From assembly GCA_026419655.1 (NCBI GenBank), contig JANZZA010000195.1, positions 1-19,636 on the forward strand: DNA of 19,636 bases, written 5' to 3'. This DNA comes from Armatimonadota bacterium (GTDB taxonomy: Bacteria; Armatimonadota; Zipacnadia; Zipacnadales; FEN-943). Shown here one piece after another: positions 13,717 through 19,636 of the stretch (within the stretch, counting starts at the first letter, position 1; the number at the start of each line of letters is the position of its first letter). The notes under the pieces were generated by a model. That model made no database searches and was not told the DNA's origin. It saw nothing but the letters and a program-made list of their open reading frames with translations. Position numbers and translations under genes: made by a program.

Positions 13717-15405
13717 TCAACCGTCGCCTCGTCGCCTCCTAAGCTTCCCAGCCAGTCCTACAGCCAGCGCCCTCACCTCTTCTACCCCAAACAACCAGCA
13801 GGCCGCTGCGTACCACAGCCCTCCCCCGGTGCCTACAATGGCCAGGAGAGCAAGAAGGCGCACTTTCGTACCGCCCACCGGGGGGTGCCAGGCCTCAAGC
13901 ACGCCAGTAGTGTGGTCAGCGAGCAGCCAAATCACTGCCGCTGTGGTCGCCATAGCCAGCGCAAGGCGCAGGCCCCACCTCACCTGCGCCCTCAGGTTGA
14001 CATCCTCAACGCGGCCCCGCAGCAGCACGTAAAGAACGATAACCTTAAGCGACTTGCTAATCGTAAGGGCCAATGCGAGGGCCGCAACGGAGCCCTGCAG
14101 GACGAAGGTTCCGAACCAGGCGATGACGACGTGCAGAATAGCGCTGGCAACTCCGGCATAGCTGGGCGTGGCGGTGTCCTTCAAGGCGAAGTACCACTTA
14201 TTGATGCTGCCTTCGACCGCCAGAAAGACCACCGCAGGGGCATAGCAATAAAGCGCCAGGGATGCCAGTCGAACGCCTTCGGCATCAAACTCACCATGCT
14301 CAAAGACCAGCGAGATTATGGGACGGGCAAGAACCATAAGTGCCACGGTGGCCGGCAAGAAAACGAAGGCCATTGCCCGGGTCATACCCACCAGAGTGCG
14401 CCCCAGCCGGGCCCGTTCTCCCTGGACCGCCCACTGAGAAAGGAAGGGAAACACCACGAAACTCACGGCCAGCGGAAGGATTTGCCCCGGGGCATCAATC
14501 ATCTTGCGCCCGAAGACAAGACATGTATAGACGCCCTCGCCAACGTGGACGGCGAACACGCTGTCGGCCAGTACACGCAGGTACGAAAAAACGAGGCTAA
14601 TAGCGATGGGTGGCATGAGAAGAAGCATGGCTCGGACACTGGAGTCGCGCCAGAAGGCCACCAGTCGCACGTGGCGCAAAAAAGCGGCAATGCCTGGGAG
14701 CTGCACAAATAGCCGAAGGGCACCGCCCACCACCACAGCCGCTGCCGCGGCATAAACGGCTGTCGGAGTCGAGGGCCTCCATACCATGTACAACCCTGCA
14801 AGCAGTGCCAGCAGCAAGCCAGTGCGGAAAGCTGCCTCAGCTACTGCTGGCAGGGTGAAACGCTTGTATGCGTGAAGGGCAAGCTCTGGCATTAGCGAGA
14901 GGCTGAAGAAAAGCAGCGACGGCGCCATGATGCGGAGCATGACCACGGCCAGGTCGAAGCTCCGCGCATCGGTGGCCAGCTTCGGCCACAATAACCTAAT
15001 CAGCCACGGCGCGGCCAGTTCCAGGAAAACAGTTATGGCAACCAGGGCTGCAGCTTCCATCAGCGCTGCGGCACCAGCAACGCGCCAGGCCCTCTCTTCC
15101 CCGTCGGTGTCCCGCACGCGCACAAACTCGGGAAGGAAAGCCGGCCGCATGAGACTCTCAAATTTGGTGTGGATGTTGAAGATAATCGCGTTGTATATGG
15201 AGTAAAAGGCATCAGCCGCAGAGGAACGCCCGAAATAGTGAGCGATAACGAGGTCCTTGACGTAGCCGGCAATGCGGCCCAGGAAGAGAAAAAAGCTGAT
15301 GACCAGGGCCGCGATAGCCATTTGCCGGCCTGCCCGCTTCATCTCCTGGCCGGTCGCGGGCCCATCCTCTTCCGGCACAACGAATTCAGCAGCTTCCTCG
15401 CTCAT
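13717..15405 (-). CDS. murJ: MurJ/MviN-family lipid-linked glycan flippase
   Basis: This is a polytopic membrane protein of 562 residues from the ATG at 15405, which has a purine-rich GGGAAG upstream; an upstream in-frame codon at 15432 would overlap the preceding glycosyltransferase. It shows about 14 hydrophobic segments and the MVF-type N-terminal pattern FLGRIAGYVKDLVIAHYFG and ADAFYSIYN, then FESLMRPAFLPEF. The family moves undecaprenyl-linked precursors, classically lipid II, across the membrane. It lies between glycosyltransferases (8 bp after the stop of one, overlapping the beginning of the next), not among mur or dcw genes. Its cargo may therefore be the glycan of this locus rather than, or besides, lipid II. 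The gene name is by family resemblance. Confidence 0.87.
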   Translation of the reverse strand: MSEEAAEFVVPEEDGPATGQEMKRAGRQMAIAALVISFFLFLGRIAGYVKDLVIAHYFGRSSAADAFYSIYNAIIFNIHTKFESLMRPAFLPEFVRVRDTDGEERAWRVAGAAALMEAAALVAITVFLELAAPWLIRLLWPKLATDARSFDLAVVMLRIMAPSLLFFSLSLMPELALHAYKRFTLPAVAEAAFRTGLLLALLAGLYMVWRPSTPTAVYAAAAAVVVGGALRLFVQLPGIAAFLRHVRLVAFWRDSSVRAMLLLMPPIAISLVFSYLRVLADSVFAVHVGEGVYTCLVFGRKMIDAPGQILPLAVSFVVFPFLSQWAVQGERARLGRTLVGMTRAMAFVFLPATVALMVLARPIISLVFEHGEFDAEGVRLASLALYCYAPAVVFLAVEGSINKWYFALKDTATPSYAGVASAILHVVIAWFGTFVLQGSVAALALALTISKSLKVIVLYVLLRGRVEDVNLRAQVRWGLRLALAMATTAAVIWLLADHTTGVLEAWHPPVGGTKVRLLALLAIVGTGGGLWYAAACWLFGVEEVRALAVGLAGKLRRRRGDG

Positions 15406-15413
15406 TATCTTCC

Positions 15414-16721
15414 CTATCCCGACGCCGCCCAAAACAGTTCCAGTAGCTGGCGAGCGTTGGTGTTGATGTCGTATTCCTGCTCTACTTTTAGCCGACCAGC
15501 AGCAGTGACGGCTGCCCTCAGCGCTTCATCAGTGAGCATCCGCTCCATGGCCGAAGCCAGAGCTGAGTGGTCTGCCGGCTCCACAAGCAAGCCTGTCACT
15601 TCATGCTGAATAAGCTCCGGAATGCCACCGGTTCGCGATGCAACCACCGGCACCTGCATCGCCATGGCTTCCACAAGGACGTTCGGGACCCCCTCGTTGT
15701 TCCCGTCAGGCGTCTGAGCCGACGCCAGCACGAACAGATCAGCCTCCTGGTAGGCAGACAAAAGTTGCTCTTGAGTAGCGGGGCCATCGAGAAAAACGCA
15801 GTCGGAAAGGCGCAGGCCGTTGATGATTTGACGTAGCTCGCGCTCCTGCGGCCCGGTACCGAAGATGTGAAGCTCAAAACCGACACTGTCGCGATTGAGC
15901 AGAATGGCAGCGGCACGAAGAAGATGAACAAAACCCTTCTTGGGCACGAGCCGGCCAACAGAAAGAATATAGAAAGGCTGGCGACGCAGCCGCGGCCTGG
16001 GCGAGAAAAAGGCCAAATCAATGCCGTGGCGTACCAAATGCAATCGCCCACGCTGCCGCGGCGGGAATTGCTCGCGAAGCCACTGATATGCAAATTGAGA
16101 ACACACTACCGCAAACTCGGCCTCACGTGCCTTCACGTCTAGGAAGCTGGCAGATCCCGTGAAGATATCGCCAGCGTGGGCAGCAAAGCTAAAGCCCACG
16201 GCCATAATCTCGGCAAGCAACAAGGCAGTCGTGGCAACTTCGTTGGCCCAGGTCGCGTGCACGTGCTTGACCGAAGTGTTGCGCAGCCGCCAGGCCAAGT
16301 ACGCCGCTGAGGCCAGCGCACCAAAAACCTCACGCCCGCGCGCCGGGGTGCCAAGGACAAGAGAACCAGCCAGCCGCAGGGCACACGCGAAGCCAACGGG
16401 CATGAGAAAGACTGTAGCAAGCACACCACCCCAGAAATTTGCCTTTCCAGGCGAGGGGCGATATAGCACGGTGTCAAGCCACGGCTCGGCCTCGGGGTGG
16501 AAAGGCTTGGTTGGCCCAGGCCGGAGCGCTGCGATTCGCAGATTAAGGCCTGCCCGGCTAAGCGCACTGATCTCGCGCAGCAAAAATGTCTCTGACAGCG
16601 ACGGGAAAATATCGAACAAGTACAGAACCACACGCTCGCGGCCACGCCGCCTCAGCGCCACCTTTTCGGAGGCACCAGGCGCAGACGTCCCTAAACGACG
16701 ATTATGCCTGGCTCGTTGCAT
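15414..16721 (-). CDS. GT4-family glycosyltransferase, WcaL/exosortase-associated type
   Basis: The ATG at 16721 gives 435 residues and lies 13 bp after the previous stop; longer versions would overlap the upstream gene. The N-terminal domain begins VVLYLFDIFPSLSETFLLRE (31-50), with HVHATWANE (153-161) and FSFAAHAGDIF (178-187 and on). This pattern is seen in colanic-acid WcaL-like and EPS-locus transferases. The donor domain has SVGRLVPKKGF (254-264), HIFGTGPQEREL and the EX7E pair Glu343/Glu351 in EGVPNVLVEAM. It probably transfers a hexose from a nucleotide sugar to a lipid-linked oligosaccharide. The first 25 residues are basic and poorly conserved. Confidence 0.87.
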   Translation of the reverse strand: MQRARHNRRLGTSAPGASEKVALRRRGRERVVLYLFDIFPSLSETFLLREISALSRAGLNLRIAALRPGPTKPFHPEAEPWLDTVLYRPSPGKANFWGGVLATVFLMPVGFACALRLAGSLVLGTPARGREVFGALASAAYLAWRLRNTSVKHVHATWANEVATTALLLAEIMAVGFSFAAHAGDIFTGSASFLDVKAREAEFAVVCSQFAYQWLREQFPPRQRGRLHLVRHGIDLAFFSPRPRLRRQPFYILSVGRLVPKKGFVHLLRAAAILLNRDSVGFELHIFGTGPQERELRQIINGLRLSDCVFLDGPATQEQLLSAYQEADLFVLASAQTPDGNNEGVPNVLVEAMAMQVPVVASRTGGIPELIQHEVTGLLVEPADHSALASAMERMLTDEALRAAVTAAGRLKVEQEYDINTNARQLLELFWAASG

Positions 16722-16734
16722 AACACCAGTCAGA

Positions 16735-17850
16735 CTATCCCACCAGCATCTGATAAAGCTGCAAGACTTTCTCGGCGTGGGCGGCCCAAGTGAACCGACG
16801 AGACCACTGCTTGCCCCTGGCGACGACCTCCGCACGATGCCGGGCATCCTCCGCCAGCTTCGTCATAGCAGCCGCCAGCGCTTCCGGCCCGCCTTCCAAG
16901 GGTGCCGTCACCGCCCCGGGCCCAGCTATCTCCGGCAGGGCACCTCCGTCGGAAACAATCGCTGCCGTCCCGCACGCCATCGCCTCAAGCGCCGTCAACC
17001 CAAAACCCTCGTATAAGGAAAATTGTACCAGCGCGGTAGAGCCCGCGTAACATGCCCGAAGGTTGGCATCACTCAGCGGGCCCAAGAAACGTATCCTTCC
17101 GGCCACCTCACTCTCCCTCATGGCCTGCAAGTCTTTTTCACAGCGCCAGCCAAACCGGCCGACGACCACAAGCTCGTGGTCCAACTTGGGTGCCACAAGC
17201 TCGAAGGCCCTGACAACCGCGCGCAGATTCTTTTTTGGCTCGATGTTGCCTACCACGGCAAAATACGGCCGCTCTACCCTGAAGCTCGCGCGGAAGCTTT
17301 CCACCTCTGCGGCCTCCACTGGCTCGCGGAAAACCTCCCTCACTCCCAGATGCACCACCCGGATGCGACCCGTGCGCTGTAGATTCTCGGCGATTTCGTC
17401 CGCGACTACCATGGAAGGCGCAATGACCATGTCAGCCTTCCGGATGCTCCGTGGCAGCACCAGCCGATAATGCAGGACATTAGCTGGCTTGGTCCACTCA
17501 GGATGCAGCAGAGCTATCAGGTCATAAACCGTGACAACACTTGGGCCTTTCCAGGCAAGCGGCAGGACATAAGCCGGCCCGTGCAACAACCTAGCCCCGG
17601 CTCTATCAGCAGCGGCAGCCAGCCACAACTGCTCGGCTGCAATGCGGCCGAGCCGTCCAGTCGCCCATCGCGGTGCCACGAGGACCTGCTCTCCCGCCAA
17701 CCACGGCTCGCTTGCAAGCAAGGCCTCGCGGCAGGCATATCCCACTTCTTCGGGAGCCAGCCGCGCCAGCGCCCGCACGAACTCAACTACCGAGTGCTCT
17801 ACGCCGCTTCGATGGCCGTCGGGCAACAAAACGTCTACCAGGGCCAACAT
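16735..17850 (-). CDS. GT4-family glycosyltransferase (mannosyltransferase-like)
   Basis: This is a GT-B transferase of 371 residues. The acceptor half has LLHGPAYVLPLAW (88-100), VVTVYDLIALLHPEW (105-119) and ADMVIAPS, a pattern common in WbaZ/MtfB-like mannosyl- or rhamnosyltransferases. The donor half has VVGNIEPKKNL (199-209) and the EX7E pair Glu281/Glu289 in EGFGLTALEAM. The ATG at 17850 itself has only a weak ribosome site; a tiny frame with a strong site overlaps it (17835-17882). It lies 122 bp after hydrolase 1, the largest gap in this locus. The donor sugar cannot be read from the sequence. Confidence 0.87.
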   Translation of the reverse strand: MLALVDVLLPDGHRSGVEHSVVEFVRALARLAPEEVGYACREALLASEPWLAGEQVLVAPRWATGRLGRIAAEQLWLAAAADRAGARLLHGPAYVLPLAWKGPSVVTVYDLIALLHPEWTKPANVLHYRLVLPRSIRKADMVIAPSMVVADEIAENLQRTGRIRVVHLGVREVFREPVEAAEVESFRASFRVERPYFAVVGNIEPKKNLRAVVRAFELVAPKLDHELVVVGRFGWRCEKDLQAMRESEVAGRIRFLGPLSDANLRACYAGSTALVQFSLYEGFGLTALEAMACGTAAIVSDGGALPEIAGPGAVTAPLEGGPEALAAAMTKLAEDARHRAEVVARGKQWSRRFTWAAHAEKVLQLYQMLVG

Positions 17851-17882
17851 AGCTCATCTGACCGACTGGCCGAGTTGCACAT
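17835..17882 (-). CDS. Possible 15-codon leader frame overlapping the glycosyltransferase start
   Basis: The ATG at 17882 is preceded by a strong GAGGAG (17895-17890) at 7-nt spacing and encodes MCNSASRSDELCWPW before a TAG at 17837-17835. It spans the glycosyltransferase start at 17850 in another frame, so ribosomes ending here could restart 13 nt back at that ATG. It may instead be chance; codon evidence is impossible at this length. Confidence 0.25.
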   Translation of the reverse strand: MCNSASRSDELCWPW

Positions 17883-17972
17883 CAACTTACTCCTCGCTTG
17901 CGCCGATAAGACGCCCTATTGCCATCCTGGGCCACAAGTGAGCAGACACCAAGTAACGAGCCTACCGACAGG

Positions 17973-18821
17973 TCAGGTCTCCCAACGGGTGGGAAAACAC
18001 CGGTCAAGCCAGCGCAAGGTGACAGTAATGACTTCGGTCTCCCAGTCGGCAGAATAGAAGGCGTGGTTGGCTCCCTCGACGACGTAAAGCTCAAATTCAC
18101 AGCTGGCATCGGCACAGAGACGGCGGTAGGCCTCAATGCAGGCTGGCGTTACGGGGTCGGCGCCGCCGTAGATGAAAAGCCGCGGCCCGCCAAAAGATAG
18201 AAAGCGTGCGCGCCAGTCAATAGCGGCATCCGAAGGCGCCCCTTCTTCGCCAGCGCCTTTGCCGCCGCGGCTGAGAGCACGCCTGACCATGTCCCAGCGT
18301 ACAGCACCGCGGGCCAGCTTGCGCCACGTGCTGGGCGAGAACATCTTGCGTGCATAGGCGCTAAGCACGCCGCGCCGCTTGGCCGTATCAGCCGCCGCTC
18401 GCGACCCGCCCACAATGGGCGCCGACCAGAGAACCATAGCCTGCAGGCCTGGCGTGCGGTCGCCAGCGCCGATGGCCACCTCACAGCCAGAACAGTCCCC
18501 GATGTAAGCCAGGACCTCCACGCTTGCCTCGCGCCTCAGCATGTCCGCTGCCCGCAGGGCGTCGTCAATCATGGTTGACAGCGTCGCTGTAGAGGTTTCC
18601 CCGCCACTGTCCCCGCGCCCCCGAAAGTCGAACCGCAAACAGGCAAACCCCTGAGCACCGGCCTGTCGCGCCGCCGCAACTGCCATGCGGTGCGTGCCTA
18701 TGCGATAGCCCGGCCAGCCATGGAGAAACACGAGGCCAGCCCGCGGCGGCCCGGCGGGCTGATGCACTACGCCCACCAGCCTCTCTCCGGCCGACTCGAA
18801 AACTAAGTGACGCTCCGTCAT
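17973..18821 (-). CDS. Alpha/beta hydrolase, similar to exosortase A system-associated hydrolase 1
   Basis: This is an alpha/beta-hydrolase of 282 residues from the ATG at 18821. A GTG at 18830 overlapping the previous stop (GTGA) is an alternative start and would couple the two hydrolases. HGWPGYRIGTHRMAVAAARQ (34-53) and RFDFRGRGDSGGE (63-75) match the pattern of the exosortase-associated hydrolase 1 group, where a YRxGxHR stretch follows the oxyanion-hole Gly. The nucleophile elbow is GDCSG with Cys110 in place of Ser. Asp222 (YGGADPVTP) and His253 (EGANHAFY) complete a triad. The substrate is unknown; removal of an acyl or ester group from a glycan or lipid is possible. The pairing with the next gene is the strongest clue. 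Confidence 0.8.
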   Translation of the reverse strand: MTERHLVFESAGERLVGVVHQPAGPPRAGLVFLHGWPGYRIGTHRMAVAAARQAGAQGFACLRFDFRGRGDSGGETSTATLSTMIDDALRAADMLRREASVEVLAYIGDCSGCEVAIGAGDRTPGLQAMVLWSAPIVGGSRAAADTAKRRGVLSAYARKMFSPSTWRKLARGAVRWDMVRRALSRGGKGAGEEGAPSDAAIDWRARFLSFGGPRLFIYGGADPVTPACIEAYRRLCADASCEFELYVVEGANHAFYSADWETEVITVTLRWLDRCFPTRWET

Positions 18822-18826
18822 CCGTG

Positions 18827-19636
18827 TCACACAGCCGCCTGCCCCAAGGCCTCCGGCAGCCACCGGCAAAGAATCTCGACGAGGGGTTTCGCGTCTACTA
18901 GGCCAATGCGCTGCCAGAAGGGCTCCATGCGTATCGCGGCAGCCTCGCCGCCCGGGAAGGCCCGGGCAAGGTCAAGACTCTCTGCAGACGGTTCTGGCCG
19001 GGCCGCCACGTCTAAGACAAGACAGCGCCGGGCCGCCGACCCTGCAGCGTATTGCGGGCTTAAGCGGATGCTCTGCAACTCCTCCCGCATCCTGCGCGAG
19101 ACGAGCCACCCCGCCAGGTCGAAAAATTCCGCGGCTTCTGCTGCGCGAAGTTTCTCTGCAGTAGCAGACTCCCCAGCAGTAAGTTTCTCCTTGATAAGCT
19201 GGCGGCGGAAGTTTTCCTGCCAGTAAGCTTTGCCATCGGTAACAGGCGCCACGAGGACAAGCACGTCAGGCTTTACGATGGGCGCGACTCGGGCAACCAA
19301 AACTGCACCCAAACGCACCCCTGCAAGCGCCAGGCCAGTCGGAGCAAGCTCCCGGCGCGTCCATTCGCAAGCAACGACGAGGTCCTGCTCCCAGTCGGCA
19401 AGAGTCTGGTCACAAAAATCACCTTCGCTGTCGCCCGTGCCCCCGTAGTCGAAACGCAGCACCGTTACGCCGGCCTCGGCCAGGGCCCCGGCAGTCTCCG
19501 CCAGGACACGATGAGCACACTTTTTCTCTTCTGCAAAGGGGTCCGCCATCACCGCAACCGGGCGGCCTCTCGCGCCACGGACAACGGCGTGAAGCCGCAG
19601 GCCCCGGCTTTGCAGGTACTCTAGTGCAAAGGGCGC
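18827..19636 (-). CDS. Alpha/beta-hydrolase-fold protein, similar to exosortase A system-associated hydrolase 2 (N-terminus outside window)
   Basis: The frame is open to the right edge, 28 codons beyond the GTG at 19552, so the true start lies outside. The segment MADPFAEEKKCAHR (30-43 of the visible part), VLRFDYGGTGDSEGDF (59-74) and the following ADWEQDL match the pattern PFAEExNxxR ... GxGDSxGDF ... W..D of exosortase A-associated hydrolase 2. Where a Ser nucleophile would sit the sequence is GVRLG, with Arg108 in place of the nucleophile. It is therefore probably not a conventional serine hydrolase, and I recall a similar Arg in that family. The gene ends 5 bp before the hydrolase 1 ATG. 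No exosortase gene is in view. Confidence 0.75.
   Translation of the reverse strand, partial: APFALEYLQSRGLRLHAVVRGARGRPVAVMADPFAEEKKCAHRVLAETAGALAEAGVTVLRFDYGGTGDSEGDFCDQTLADWEQDLVVACEWTRRELAPTGLALAGVRLGAVLVARVAPIVKPDVLVLVAPVTDGKAYWQENFRRQLIKEKLTAGESATAEKLRAAEAAEFFDLAGWLVSRRMREELQSIRLSPQYAAGSAARRCLVLDVAARPEPSAESLDLARAFPGGEAAAIRMEPFWQRIGLVDAKPLVEILCRWLPEALGQAAV

Noticed and set aside
13672..14712. Long plus-strand open frame antisense to the flippase (346 codons)
   Set aside because: Its composition (Gln, His, Gly, Lys rich with no domain) is that of a membrane protein gene read backwards; the minus-strand frame is clearly MurJ family.

Overview
The window is GC-rich bacterial chromosome, densely coded, with short gaps and frequent start/stop overlaps. 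The mix of genes (an LCP protein next to rsfS, a DUF3343/cysteine desulfurase pair, a class II B12-dependent ribonucleotide reductase, gyrB and gyrA in one run, a MurJ-type flippase) suggests a Terrabacteria-type lineage such as a deep clostridial Firmicute, Armatimonadota or Chloroflexota. I cannot place it more closely from sequence alone.

Plus strand, 1-3575: the 3' part of an LCP (LytR-CpsA-Psr) ligase gene, overlapping rsfS (ribosome silencing factor), then a TPR protein with two membrane helices, a DUF3343 small protein (putative sulfur/selenium carrier) and a PLP-dependent cysteine desulfurase of the type usually seen beside DUF3343. The desulfurase gene is bracketed by two diverged copies of a previously unlabelled ~130-bp inverted-repeat element (2209-2339 and 3609-3739). 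They have the same length, the same arms and collinear internal blocks, and look like a MITE or a repeated structured RNA.

Minus strand, 12464 down to 3741: a good sigma70-type promoter and a ~220-nt structured leader precede gyrB. Then come hicB, a frameshifted hicA, gyrA, nrdJ (class II ribonucleotide reductase) and a dTDP-glucose 4,6-dehydratase. The HicBA toxin-antitoxin module sits inside the gyrB-gyrA unit: the hicA stop is 2 nt from the gyrA start. GyrA has Gln-Pro where E. coli has Ser83-Ala84 in the quinolone pocket.

Minus strand, 19636 down to 12555: a polysaccharide or glycoconjugate locus. It holds two alpha/beta-hydrolase-fold proteins resembling the exosortase A-associated hydrolase 2 and 1 pair, three GT4 glycosyltransferases and a MurJ/MviN-family lipid-linked glycan flippase, in the order hydrolase 2 (cut by the window end), hydrolase 1, GT4, GT4, flippase, GT4. 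A weak terminator lies between this locus and the gyrB promoter. The likely joint job is building and flipping a surface glycan. The LCP ligase at the other end could attach such a polymer to the wall, but that link is inference.

I see no tRNA, rRNA, CRISPR array or intact transposase in the window.
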